Source: Buddleja alternifolia
Taxonomy: Eukaryota > Streptophyta > Magnoliopsida > Lamiales > Scrophulariaceae
Assembly: GCA_019426215.1 (NCBI GenBank)
Contig: CM033397.1
Location: 30,134,480 to 30,198,479 of the forward strand
DNA: 64,000 nt
Reading direction: 5' to 3'
The stretch's first letter is position 1, and each line of letters starts with the position of its first letter. The notes under the pieces are model-generated. The model was given only the letters and a program-made list of their open reading frames with translations. It searched no databases and was not told the DNA's origin. Positions 13,210 through 24,605 of the stretch are shown here, piece after piece. A program made the translations under genes and the position numbers.

Positions 13210-14282
13210 AGAATTATTTGCATTAACCTATTCAGAGGTATTGCATATTGGCAATGACCTACCTTTGTGTATTAAAATTTGGCTTTCACCACACTTATAT
13301 GTAAAAAAATTATATAAACTACCCTTTTTACCCTTAGTAATATATATACATATATATATATATGTTTATATTTCATTTTCTTCATTTTGTGCCCTTCCTT
13401 TTCTTATTAAATAGAAAGAAAGGAATATAAATTTATGAAAATTCTTAATTAGAAATAATTTTAAGGAATAATTATTTTTAATTAGAAATAGTTATAACAA
13501 ATAATATATTAAAGAAAAAATTACTAAACCTCCCCTAAAGTAGATTTTGGAATAGAAACCAAGGATATCCTACGTATTAATAATTTAGGAATCTCATGGT
13601 TTATTTTCTCTATCATATTAGATATATTTCAAATAATAATATTTATTTTCCAATTGAATGTTCAATTTTTTTTTATATTTACTTTACTTCTTATTAGTCT
13701 TCTCTCTACTTAGAACAAAATTGAAGAACAAAACGAATTGAAAAAGAAGAAAACGAGAATACCTAATGGGAGTTTGAAGTTAAAACGAAACTACTCTATC
13801 AGTTTTCAATTTTTTATTTATTATAATAAGCAATAATGTAAATCTATAAATATATAAATTTTTTATTTTTTTAAAAAGAAATAAGCCTACTAATTTATTA
13901 AAAAGTTGTTTGAAACATTTAAAAATATAATTCAAGAAAACACACAAAGAGAATTGAAAAAATACACATTTAAGTTATACTTCAAATAAGTTTGATATAT
14001 TATTTGACATACATATTCTTACAGAATTGTATGTATTATTCATTAGAATTAATGAAAAACTCTGATGAGGGTAATTTTTTATTTCTTTCTTTTTTCTACT
14101 CGATAAGAAAAAGAAAGGAATGAAATGAAAAATAAAAAATAGGAAAAAAATTGTATAAACTAAGGGTAGAAAATGTAGTTTATAAATTATACACATAGGG
14201 TTGGTGGATGCCAAATTCTAATACATGATGGGAGGTCCTTGTTAAAATCGGATACCTGAGGGGAGGTGGAGGCAAATAACCC
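13210..14282. mobile_element. Large foldback element (about 1.07 kb) with 9-bp target duplication
   Basis: The left arm (TTATTTGCATTAACC, then GTATTAAAATTTGGC, then TATAAACTACCCTTTTT) is inverted at the right arm (complement TTATTTGCCTCCACC, GTATTAGAATTTGGC, TATAAACTACATTTTCTACCC), giving roughly 115-bp imperfect terminal inverted repeats. ATATTTTTT flanks it at 13201-13209 and 14283-14291. This fits a non-autonomous Mutator-like element. The interior is AT-rich and non-coding. Confidence 0.65.
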
Positions 14283-14515
14283 ATATTTTTTTTAATATAC
14301 TTTATATATAGATACAATATAATATATATAACATTTATCTATCTTTACGAGCCCCATCCGAAGTCATATCGAGCCTACCACTGTTCATGCTCGGCTTCAT
14401 TTCAAGTTAAAGCCTTAACTTTCCATTTGAGCTGGACTTGATTTAACTTCAATCGAACATTAGTGAGCCATTTAATTTATAATTTTCGCCCCATTAAATA
14501 TCTAGTTATTTAATT

Positions 14516-14709
14516 TATTTTTTTTAGTTTCTCACAGTTGTCTTAACCCTTTGGGCCAAACTAATATTGTTCGAGCCGGAGCCGGGAACATCCACAGGAA
14601 GTGTGGGGCTAACTCTTCCAAGGATAATTTTTTTCATACCTAGGGCTCGAACTCAAAACCTCTGATTAAGGGAATTGAGGCATGTACCACCTCAACCAAC
14701 TCTCTTTGG
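14516..14709 (-). mobile_element. tRNA-derived SINE with 17-bp target duplication
   Basis: On the minus strand a tRNA-like head (GTTGGTTGAGGTGGTACATG, then box B-like GAGTTCGAGCCC, plus-strand 14643-14654) leads to a unique body and an A-rich tail. Perfect direct repeats TATCTAGTTATTTAATT flank it at 14499-14515 and 14710-14726. The body differs from the SINE at 5810. Confidence 0.88.
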
Positions 14710-14726
14710 TATCTAGTTATTTAATT

Positions 14727-16128
14727 GAAATTAAAAGAAATACACAAAAGCGTTCTACTGTAGTTTATACGTTCTTTTAGCTGTTACTTGTTAGATGCCA
14801 CCCCTCCTTGTATGAATGTTTCAGCGTCCGAGAGTTTACTGTCTCTCGAATGAAATATTAGATCTCGCAAGAACCCTACTAGATAATTGTTTTTAAGGGC
14901 ACATGATTTGAATTGAGTTGAACATGGTCTTTTTTTAAGTATTTTTGAAATTTTTGTTGAGCTTGAAATATAATATATTATAAGCTGGCTAAGTGAATTA
15001 AGCTCGAACGAGATTTCATCAAGTCGAACACGAATATTCCGACTTTTTTTAATCACATTTTATTACCTTTTAATTAATCGATTCAGACTTCAACTTTTAT
15101 CAAATAGAAAAATGTGTTAGACGGTTAAACCATCAGAGTTCAAACGAGTTATTAACCCTAGTTTGTGTTTGATGGTTGATTGATGTTATTTTACCTTATT
15201 TGAGTCATTGTTTTGCTCTCCCCATTGTAAATATTTATCATAATCCAATAAATAATGACCCATTTTCTCAATAATATTTAAATAAATAATCTTAGCTAGA
15301 TCCACACCGGCCCGGCACATTAATAGGGGTGGGATTAAATGGTCCTCATAAAATAATTCTATATCCCATTCCAATGCAAAGGAAAGGAGTGAGAGAAAAT
15401 AAAGACAGAGAGAAGAGAAGAGAGGACAAACACAAGGAATATGGAATATAAGCTTATAAGCATTTGAAACATTGAAAGCTAGCCATAGAGAGAGATATGT
15501 TGACCGCAATAAGGTAATTAATCGAATAAGAAATCTTAATATATATGTATGTACAATATATATAATATAGGACAGGACGAAATGAGAATATTTATGAGGT
15601 TGTAATAAACAAGTGGGATGAGGTTGAAATTTTCTCATTTCCCGGAGAATCTAGAGCGCATCAGGCGCTGACCGGTGCGTTTGGAAAACTATTAACAAAT
15701 CATTTTATTTTACCCTTTGCTTCTTCTCATCTTGTTCCTTTCTCTGATCCGATCTTTTATACTATTCTTTTATGATAACAAACAATTGTTCAATAACATC
15801 GGGAATTGCAACTTATAGTATAACTTAAAGATTGAGTTGGAATTTGCTAAGGCTGGATGCACCATGTATCAGTGTATCACAACGGCGGGTGGAGAAATGT
15901 ACTCTCTTTTGGAGTATATTGCAACTAAACCTGATTTGAATTAGAATTTTCGCAAAAAGTAATCATGCGTAGAGTAAATTACCAATTCAAATCTTCTGTA
16001 ATACTTTTGTATAACACTACCCATAACACGTATAAAGTGTTATTGGGAAATGTTACAGAAGATTTAAACTGGTAAACTACGTAGTTATATGATTGATAGT
16101 GATGTTGACAAAATATTTCAATCACAAA
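14727..16128. other. Intergenic DNA before the first CACTA element
   Basis: No supported gene. A 150-codon minus-strand open frame (15186-15638) has low-complexity hydrophobic content and no recognisable domain, so I do not call it. Short related stretches around 15960-16080 form an inverted pair (AGAGTAAATTACCAATT... and ...AACTGGTAAACTACG), a possible small hairpin element. Confidence 0.4.
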
Positions 16129-16157
16129 CACTACAAGAAAACAAGGCATCAGCTACG
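16129..16157 (+). repeat. Left terminal inverted repeat of CACTA element 1
   Basis: The 29-bp sequence begins CACTACAAG and ends ATCAGCTACG. It is the inverted match of 40841-40869 with one mismatch. Confidence 0.9.
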
Positions 16158-16905
16158 AAAAAAGTGCATCGAACTCAAATTTGTAGCTATAATGATAGAT
16201 TAACTACGGATATTCCATAGGTAAATACATTTTAAAGTTGATTGAGTAGATAGAAATATTTTGGCTACAAACTTGCAACGAATCAGCTATGAATTTGCAA
16301 CAGGAGTACATTTTCGTTGCCAGTTGTGTCGTTAGTGCAACAAATTAGCTACAATTTAACATAGCTAAGAATAAATTAAAAAATTAAAAAATAATAAAAA
16401 TTCTTAACTACGGAATAGTTGAGGATCTTGCTATGAATTTTATATTCATAGTTATTTTGTTTGTAGCCCTTGCAACAAAATGAACACTTGTTGCAATTTC
16501 CATTGCTAGTGCAATTGCGAGGAGCTACGGATGATGCGTAGATAGAAAAAAATTTGCGACGAAGTATACATTCATTGCAATTTTTATTGCTAATGCAACA
16601 TGATACACTTTTGTTGCAATAGTCGTTGTTGGTGCATTGGAGTGTACATTTGATGCAATTTGCGTTGCTGATACAATATTCTATACACTCGTTGCAAGTT
16701 GCGTTGCTGGTGCAACCAATTAGCTACAAGTATCACAGGAAAAATAAATTCACTAAATAATAAAAAATTTAACACGGAACAGATACAAAGCTTTGCATCA
16801 GATGCAAATTTTATTGCGTGTGCAACAAAGTATACCCGTTGCAATTCTTGTAGCTGATGCAACATTGTATATAAATTCGTTGCAATTGTCCTTGTTGGTT
16901 CAACT
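16158..16905. repeat. 5' subterminal repeat region of CACTA element 1
   Basis: This region is dense in short direct and inverted motifs such as GCTACGA, TTGCAAC, GTTGCAA and GTGCAAC. It is the kind of array that TNPA-like proteins bind in En/Spm elements. The open frames crossing it (16590-16865 minus, 16793-16984 plus) are products of the repeats. Confidence 0.7.
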
Positions 16906-19138
16906 AAATAAACTAAATGGTGGTAAAATATCTAAAAATGTTGAATTTAATATGAAATTTAAGTCTTATTTTCCGCCAATGTAGTTATGTTATTAAATTC
17001 TACTTTAGAAAGTTTTTATTTATCTTTATCAACTAAAAGTTTGTAAGTATATGAGTTTTTCTAATAATTTTTTAATATCATTTAGGGTTTAGGGTTTAGA
17101 TTTAGGGGTTAGGGGTTATATTAGATTTAGGGTTTAAGACTTAGGGTTAGAATAAATTTTGAATTATTTCATAATTGTTTCAATATAATAAAAACATATC
17201 GAATGTTTTGGTCTTGTCCTATCTCGGATCTAAACTGCTTAATTTAACCGACAATAAGATTGATTGGTGTAAGAATTAAAATACATTATTCTAGTATATA
17301 GTATATGGTACATGAAGTTATAATGATGTTGGTGTTTTTACATATACTTCTAAATAGAACTGTAAACGAGTCTAGTCGAGTGAAAAATAATTTGTTGTTC
17401 TAGCTTTTTATTATCGAACTTCAAAATTTGTGTCTGAGTTTTGTTTGATTGTTAATTAAGTTGAGCTCAAATAAGCTTTTATCAAGTCGAACACGAATCG
17501 AGTAGTTGATTGTTTTACACATATTTTATCATTTTTTACTAATCGAGTCAAGCTCGAGTTGAGCTTCAAACTTATCGAACACACAAATGGTTGTTAAACT
17601 TGGTTTGATGTATTAACGAACAGAATCTATTATCAGATGATCTCAGGTCGAATATTGAGTAGTTTGATTCGTGCTTCAACTCTACTTATAAACCTTTTAG
17701 TAACTTGGGAAATATATATGTAACTGATAAACACAAAATAACTAAAGTAGCTAGGTTCTATATCTACATCATTTTTATAAATATTTTAGAATAAACAAAC
17801 GAAAAAATATGTTGTGTAGTTTTATATAAATAAATTATTTATCATACAATTTATTTATTTAAATAATTTCTCCATCTCGACTAATTCATAGATATTACGG
17901 TGTGATGATTATTTCAGGCATAGTTGATTAAAAAATTTGATAAACCTTTTCATACTAAAATAGTTCTACTTCAAATATTAAAACGAAATCCACTAAAAAT
18001 TAATAATTTTGATTTACCTAATTTTTGAACCAACATAGAATTAATAAATCAATAATACTAGTAATTTTGTGATTAGAATAAGTGATCCATGATAATTATG
18101 ACAATATTAGGCTAACTATAAAATACTACGATATAGTAACAAAAATACTACAAGAGAAATATTTATTTTCCTTATACATATTCGTAATAACTACTAACTT
18201 AACAAAATTATTTATAGCTACCAAAAAAAAAATTATTTATCTTTTATTAATATTAAAATTCCAAAATATAGGCGCGAAAACATGGTATACCAATACTGCA
18301 CGTTCTGTAAGTGCCCTTCTCCTTTCCGATTCTTTTGCCAAACCACTCTTAATTTCCTCTAATTAGGACTCTGCAAATTTCCTTTTTAATTTCTTTCCCT
18401 ATTTTCCAAAGCGTTAAAACTCCAGCGTTAAAACTCTTAACCCTACAAAAAAAAAAATCCAAAATTTTTCAGCAAGATTGAAGGCAGCAGCCACACAAAT
18501 AGGCACTATCTGAAAGCTTGAAGGTACTTGCCGGAGTTCTTCACCAAACCGGCACAGGCAGAGGTAATATATAGTACTATTCTTCTTAACTAAATTCCAT
18601 TCTAAAGCAATTAATTAAGAGCTCTGCCTTTTACTACTTGAGTTTTGGGGAGGGAGAAAAGTAGGATATATATGTCGTTGAGCACGTGAAAATTTTATAA
18701 ATTCATAAATCTTTTAGTCCCTGTTTTTCGAGTTGAACTGAGTTGAACTCTTGACCTTTAGCGACTGTTTAGCGACCGAAGATGGTCTCTCTTGATCATT
18801 AAACTTAGCAAGAAAACTAGTAGAAGTAAACCTCTGGTTTTTTGATTGAAAATGAACATTTTTAGAGTTTATAAGAATTCACTCTTACTGTGCGAATTTG
18901 CTAAAGAAAAAATAAACTTAAAAAGTGCATTGATGTGGAAGATAAGTTATAGGGGTGGAGTTTGAGGATTTTATTTTTGTGTGTGAGTGGGGTTAACAAT
19001 CAAGCTATTCGATAATTGAGATCGGATCGATTAACAATCAAATCAAAATCAAACACAAATTTTATAGTTCGATAATGTTTCACATAAATAAGCTTGAACA
19101 ACAACATAAATAAGCTTGAACAACAACAACAACAAATT
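16906..19138. other. Non-coding CACTA interior with telomere-like patch
   Basis: Mostly AT-rich and non-coding. At 17080-17152 there is a degenerate run of TTTAGGG-type units. A degenerate GAGTCGAGCTCGAG patch lies at about 17360-17650. Around 18290-18570 the sequence resembles a gene 5' leader (pyrimidine-rich, then a possible GAG/GTAATA donor near 18564), but no following exon could be assigned. Repeat R1 (18759-18874) also lies here. Confidence 0.4.
18759..18874 (+). repeat. Dispersed repeat R1 within CACTA element 1
   Basis: The block starting TTAGCGACTGTTTAGCGAC and running through GGTCTCTCTTGATCATTAAA to TTTTTAGAGTTTATAA recurs nearly identically at 22811-23035 (R2) and 23922-24115 (R3). 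It flanks the cargo-gene segments. Confidence 0.85.
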
Positions 19139-19668
19139 TTAAAGTGAATTAGTTTTCTTCCCAAGCGTTCTTTTCATGTAATTAAGCTTAAAAAATTTCA
19201 TCCTTAGCCTCTTTGTTTTTTCTTCCAATTGCATATCTGGAATCTCTTCCATTAATTTCAACTCTTGTTCCAATTTCTGCAACTCTCTCAACTTCTCATC
19301 TCCTTCCTCTTCTCCAAATTCTTGGACATTTTTTATTAGGGTTTGAAGGCTCATGAGTTTTCTATGAGGCCATCTCCTAATTCCCAATTCTCTGCACCTT
19401 TCCTTCAAAAGGGTTACCCCTACATTCAATTCTTTTGCTGCTTGTTTTATTGGCATGTAAAAATACTGCGAAATCGTTTTCCTCGACAACGTTTTCACTA
19501 CTTTCCTTGATCCTTTAACTATTTTCTTTTCTTCCTCCACATGTAAATTCTCATCAAATGTCACCATTGTCGTGTTATTGGTAGAGTTATCAAATAGCAA
19601 CTGCTGCTGGTTTAGTTGATCTTCAAATCCTGTTCTCACTTCATTCCCAGAGTTGCCCCACAATAGTT
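19139..19668 (-). pseudogene. RKD-like RWP-RK transcription factor, 3' exon(s) only
   Basis: The open exon starts after an AG acceptor (TTTAATTTCAG, exon from 19668) and encodes about 176 residues to a stop at 19139. It holds a complete RWP-RK domain: FYMPIKQAAKELNVGVTLLK, then CRELGIRRWPHRK with the RWPHRK core at 19358-19375. A Glu/Lys-rich, probably coiled-coil segment follows. This arrangement is typical of the RKD subfamily, which regulates egg-cell and germline identity in plants. I found no convincing first exon, ATG or promoter upstream: that DNA (19.7-20.8 kb) consists of repeats. The gene therefore looks like a 5'-truncated copy captured by the transposon. The remaining frame has no stop or frameshift, so it was captured fairly recently or has been retained. 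A distant unrecognised first exon remains possible. Confidence 0.75.
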
Positions 19669-19777
19669 CTGAAATTAAACACAAAAAGAAAATGAAAATG
19701 GAACTATATATTGTATATATTGAAAATAATAATATTTTTAAAAAAGTTCAGATTTGATTACTTGGAATGTTAAATGT

Positions 19778-20800
19778 AGAAATTCTAAGATATACCTAAC
19801 AAATTATTTGTACATCAAATAACTTCGACATTTAAATTTAGGACATTTATGATTTTACTCAGCAGACATTTTTTACTCTGCCGTCGTGTCCTTTAATTTC
19901 AAGAGTCATGTGACTGTGCTCGCTTTAATGTCAAGAGACATTTTTTACTCGGCCGTCGTGTCCCTTAATGTGCTTATGTTTAATAATAATTCTTTGTACC
20001 CTAAAGTTGTTTCCTTATGAAAGATCTTGGGTAGATCTTGAAATTCCATATCCTCGATAAAGGTTAATTAAAGTTGTCAATTGGGTCCATCGTTTCATTG
20101 CATTGTTTTTCTCTTTTATCACTATTTTTTTTACCTAATAAGCTAAATATGCCCTTACCAATAATCTAAGAGTAAAAAAGAGAAACATAAGAAGAAGATA
20201 CAATAGTTACCTTTTTTTAAACATAGAAAATAAATTTTAATGCAAGTTTGTCCTATTATATAAAAAATATTCAATTTATAATTTAAAAAATTAAATGTAG
20301 AAATTCTAAGATATACCTAACAAATTATTTGTACATCAAATAACTTCAACATTTAAATTTAGGACATTTCTGGTTTTACTCAGCTGTCGTGTCCTTTAAT
20401 TTCAAGAGTCATGTGACTGTGCTAACTTTAATGTCAAGAGACATTTTTTACTCGGTCGTCGTGTCCTTTAATGTGCTTATGTTTAAATTTAGGACATTTC
20501 TGGTTTTACTCAGCTGTCGTGTCCTTTAATTTCAAGAGTCATGTGACTGTGCTAACTTTAATGTCAAGAGACATTTTTTACTCGGTCGTCGTGTCCTTTA
20601 ATGTGCTTATGTTTAATAATAATTCTTTGTACCCTAAAGTTATTTTCTTATCTCGATGAAAGATCTTGGGTAGATCTTGAAATTCCATATCCTCGATAAA
20701 GGTTAATTAAAGTTGTCAATTGGGTCCATCGTTTCATTGCATTGTTTTTCTCTTTTATCACTATTTTTTTACCTAATAAGCTAAATATGCCCTTACAAAG
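19778..20800 (+). repeat. Imperfect duplication with internal 130-bp tandem repeat
   Basis: The segment 19772-20165 (TAGAAATTCTAAGATATACC ... TACCTAATAAGCTAAATATG) is repeated at about 20293-20795. The second copy contains an extra 130-bp tandem unit: AGGACATTTCTGGTTTTACT begins at 20361 and again at 20491. The open frame at 20471-20659 is a shadow of the repeat. The repeat directly precedes the F-box gene and follows the RKD-like fragment. Confidence 0.85.
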
Positions 20801-21058
20801 AATTAATTAAAGTTTAAGGTTAATTATTTTTAGAGTATAATTAAAATCACTATATAATCGAACAATCTCTTCCTCCACCAAACCCTACTAAAAATTTTCA
20901 GAGTATAAACAGGGGATATTTGTGAGGATCATCTTCCACGAAAAAAGGGAGATATAAACAGGGGAGACAGGGGATCATCTTGCACGAGTAGAAACAGAGT
21001 ATAAAGTCGGGAGACAGGGGATCATCTTGCACTAGTAGGATAGTTCATATAAACAACC

Positions 21059-22660
21059 ATGGAACGAGGTACAATTTCTAATAATGGACTTAGTTTCCTT
21101 TGTGAGGATATAATTTTTCATGTTATGGGAAGGTTATCAAGGGATGCATGCATTGTGGAGGCAGCCCGATTGGGTCTTTTATCAAAATATTTTCAACATT
21201 GTTGGTATTCCATCCCTACTCTTTTATTCGATATTAACCGTTTCGAACAAAGGGGTTATCATGGTTTAGATTTTATTCATTTTGTTAATCGCACTATACT
21301 TGAACATAATGAAAGTGTGGTTGAAACCTTGAGCTTTGAGTTACCAATGGGGACCGAGGCATTGCATTGGATAAGGCAAGAGTGGGTGGCATTTGGAATA
21401 GATCATTATGTGCGTATACTGAAATTAGTCGGCCGGTTGTCTACTTCACTCCCTAACGGCCTGTTTTTGTCACAAACTCTTGTTCAGTTAAAATTATATC
21501 TACCGAACTACATTATTAGGTGGGAAGATAGATATAATTTACGAAATTTAAAAAAACTCATATTGAAGCACATCGTGCTGTATGATAACACATTTTCTTC
21601 CCGCCTTGGAAAATGGTGTCCCGAGTTGAATGATTTGCAGTTATTCAACTGTGATTTTAGAGGACTAACAGAATTTGATACATATTTGCCTTCTGTAAAA
21701 ATATTCAAGATGGCATTCAATCGTTCCCAAGGAAATGTGAATATAAAAGTACACTTCCCCAATGTAGATGTCCTTGTTATTTTATTGAAACAAGACGAAC
21801 AGGGTCTGGGGCATTTACAAGTATTGGGGCCGTTAGCTCGTTCTTTACAATGGATAGTACACCGTCATCGACACTACATCGGATCAACTTGCTCGACATA
21901 CCGACTACTTCGAGAGGTTGTAAAAATGACGAAAGAATTGCTGTCCAGCGAAGAAGCACGTGTCCCGGTTGATTTTGTTAGGGTATATCTATCTATCATT
22001 GTTTGAATAGGTGCAAATGCTTTTAAGAAGTTGTTTTGATTTTTTTTTTAATTGTTTGTTTAGAGGTTGGCACATGTGGAGTCTCTACATCACATTATGG
22101 CGAGGTACTTTTTTGTTAATATGCACCGCCTAGAGATCAGGTGTTCGAAGCTGCTTGACAATCTTGCTGTCACATTGGTGCTCATCAGTAGATGTACAGG
22201 CTTGAATGAGCTTAAAGTCGATTTGGTGGTAATATTTTAAGTTTTATGGTTTGTCGCTTATTAGTTATTACATGGTTTATTAAACACGTTTTTTGTTTGG
22301 GTTTCTAAAATAAAATTGTAATTGACTTAACATGTGTAGGGTGCACCATGGAAAAACGCGGGCATTAGTGTATCCAACTACGTAAAGGACTGGACGTTGC
22401 AAGCAATGGGATTGGAGGCATTGAATGAGGTCACGATCTTCAACTTCTCGGGTTCTGATTGTGAGCTAAGCTACATTCTGTACGTGTTGTCGCAAGCAAC
22501 TGAGTTGGGTACACTAAATATCTATTGTGTTAATCAATTTTTTGATGATCCAATTGGTGTGTATAAGAGGGCATCAATTAGAGCGTATGAAGCTACCGCG
22601 TCAAACAATGTGCAAATTCGTTTCATAAAAGGGGCTTACCCTAGAATAAGAGGAGAATGA
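21059..22660 (+). CDS. F-box/LRR-like protein, 3 exons, carried inside CACTA element 1
   Basis: Three exons with GT-AG introns (21059-21982, 22064-22228, 22340-22660) join in phase to 469 codons plus stop. The N-terminus resembles a divergent F-box (LCEDIIFHVMGRLSRDACIV, then LLSKYFQHCWYSIPTLLFDI), the module that binds SKP1 in SCF ubiquitin ligases. The rest has leucine-rich-repeat-like blocks such as LVQLKLYLPNYIIRW, LRNLKKLILKHIVLYDNTF and LNDLQLFNCDF, and ends AYPRIRGE. The start is the first ATG (context AACCATGGAACG). The frame is undamaged. It lies between repeats and on the same strand as the transposase genes, so it is probably a captured host gene. Whether it is expressed cannot be seen. 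The exact F-box subfamily is uncertain. Confidence 0.75.
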
Positions 22661-22810
22661 AAATTGCACCGAGTCCGAGTGTTTGATGGTGTACACCAGA
22701 TGTTTGATTTAGTGACACAATTATGTATATATCTTGAACGTATTTCAATTTCGCGAAAAAATGAAGGGCAATGTATATATGAAGAGGGCTTTGAAATTTT
22801 TGATTTATTG

Positions 22811-23035
22811 ACACAATGTTGTATTAGTTAGCGACTGTTTAGCGACTGAAGGTGGTCTCTCTTGATCATTAAACTTAGCAAGAAAACTAGTAGATCATTA
22901 AACTTAGCAAGAAAACTAGTAGAAGTAAACCTCTGGTTTTTTGATTGAAAATGAACATTTTTAGAGTTTATAACTAAATGAACAAAAGTGATGAGTTATA
23001 CCTAAAACCCATATAAAGTAAAATTATTCATAAAC
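22811..23035 (+). repeat. Dispersed repeat R2
   Basis: Nearly identical to R3 (23922-24115) and to part of R1. It contains an extra local duplication of about 30 bp (GATCATTAAACTTAGCAAGA twice). It starts about 150 bases after the F-box stop codon. Confidence 0.85.
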
Positions 23036-23640
23036 TACGATGTAAGATGTAATGAAGATTTAATTATTCGAGAAAAAAACTACGAATTATGTCTTTCGTT
23101 TATGGTAACTCCATTTTTATTATTTTTATTCGAGTTTTCTGAAGTTTTTAAGTAACAAGTAAATTTTTTTTCCTGCTTTAATTTTACATGAGTTGAGTTT
23201 TAGGCGCCGAAAGTAACAAGGAAAAATCCTGCTTTAATTCTTTGAAAATGGGTTGCCTTCCGTCTTGGCGCTTTAACTGGGCGCCAACAAACTAGCCCAA
23301 ATAATTCAAAAGTCTTCTTCCTTCAATCATTCCCCTCTTTCTCTCTTACCCACGTCTCTCTCCTCTCAAACTCTCCCTAATCTCCCAAAAATTTCAGATT
23401 CCTCATTTGTGAACTTCCACCAAGTTTTGAAAAGGAGACGCACAATTGTTAGGACAACATTTACAGTGACACCTTCAACCTTACTCCAGAACAAGTCACC
23501 TTCCTCTTCTAGGTTAGGACAAATTCTCTTTTCTTTCTGATTCAGTTTCTCAGCCTTGTTGAAATAAGGATAGTTTATTTTTTGATTGAATGGTGGAAGA
23601 ATTCATAGTTTTATTCTTGTTGTTGATTCAGAGTTAGGCT
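23036..23640. other. Leader-like non-coding DNA between R2 and tandem repeat
   Basis: Around 23190-23290 GGCGCCGAAAG-type and GGGCGCCAAC sequences occur, followed by pyrimidine-rich DNA (23320-23400) that looks like a plant 5' UTR with a possible donor (CTAG/GTTAGG near 23513). I found no coding exon to go with it. It could be the promoter or leader of another captured gene. Confidence 0.3.
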
Positions 23641-23654
23641 ATGAGCTTTACAAT

Positions 23655-23905
23655 CTACGGATGGTATTTTGTCTCTGCTTTAGACTTTGTTAAAGTAGGA
23701 TGCATGATCAAATTATGGCATAAGTGCTCAAGACTTTGTTAAAGTAGGATGCATGATCAAATTATGGTATTTTGTCTCTGCGTTAGACTTTGTTAAAGTA
23801 GGATGCATGATCAAATTTTGGAGGAATGCTAGATATTCTATCTTTGACTTTTATATGTGTGTGTGTGTGTGCATGTGTGTGTGTGTGCGTGTGTGTGTGT
23901 ATGCT
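23655..23905 (+). repeat. Three-copy tandem repeat plus TG microsatellite
   Basis: The unit AGACTTTGTTAAAGTAGGAT with GCATGATCAAATT occurs at about 23682, 23729 and 23783. It is followed by a TG-rich run (23855-23900), itself bracketed by two copies of ATGCTAGATATTCTATCTTT. Confidence 0.85.
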
Positions 23906-23921
23906 AGATATTCTATCTTTG

Positions 23922-24115
23922 ACACAATGTTGTATTATTTAGCGACTGTTTAGCGACCGAAGGTGGTCTCTCTTGATCATTAAACTTAGCAAGAAAACTA
24001 GTAGAAGTAAACCTCTGGTTTTTTGATTGAAAATGAACATTTTTAGAGTTTATAACTAAATGAACAAAAGTGATGAGTTATACCTAAAACCCATATAAAG
24101 TAAAATTATTCATAA
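23922..24115 (+). repeat. Dispersed repeat R3
   Basis: Third copy of the R1/R2 repeat. Directly after it comes TTCGGTTCGGTTCGGTTCGG (24120-24140) and its near complement, a common plant low-complexity motif. Confidence 0.85.
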
Positions 24116-24287
24116 ATTTTTCGGTTCGGTTCGGTTCGGTTTTCGGTTAAACCGAATTTCCGGAAAAAAAAATAAAATAAAATAATGAAAACAGTGGAAT
24201 TTGTTTGTTGGCAAGTTGCTGGAAAACAATGAAATTCCTCCTAAAGCTTCTTCAGCATCTCCACATACAACTTAGAAGAAAAAGTAG

Positions 24288-24605
24288 CGGGAAAAGAAAA
24301 AGCAAAAGTAGAAGGAAAAGAAAAAGCAAAAGTAGAAGGAAAAGAAAAAGCAAAAGTAAAAGAAAATGTGTGTCTGTTTATTTATGTGTCTATGCGTGTG
24401 TGTGTGTGTGTGTTTATATGTGTGTGTGTGTGTGCATGTGTGTGTGTGTGCGTGTGTTTATATATATATATATGTCCGTGTGTGTGTGCATGTGTGTGTG
24501 TATGCGTGTGTTTATATATATATGTATGTGTGTGTGTGAATATATATTTTGTTATATAGTAATATTTATTATTAAATATTATAAAAATATATATATAGAA
24601 AGAAT
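24288..24605 (+). repeat. 24-bp tandem repeat and long TG/TA microsatellite
   Basis: Three units of 24 bp (GAAAAGAAAAAGCAAAAGTA plus GAAG) at 24290-24361 are followed by TG/TA-rich DNA to about 24600. The Lys/Arg/Ser and Cys/Val open frames across it are artefacts of the repeats. A CT-rich microsatellite also occurs at about 24873-24932. Confidence 0.85.

Noticed and set aside
15186..15638. 150-codon minus-strand ORF
   Set aside because: Low-complexity hydrophobic content, no domain, AT-rich context and no splice or promoter support.
17080..17152. True chromosome end
   Set aside because: The TTTAGGG units are few and degenerate, and lie inside a transposon with sequence on both sides.
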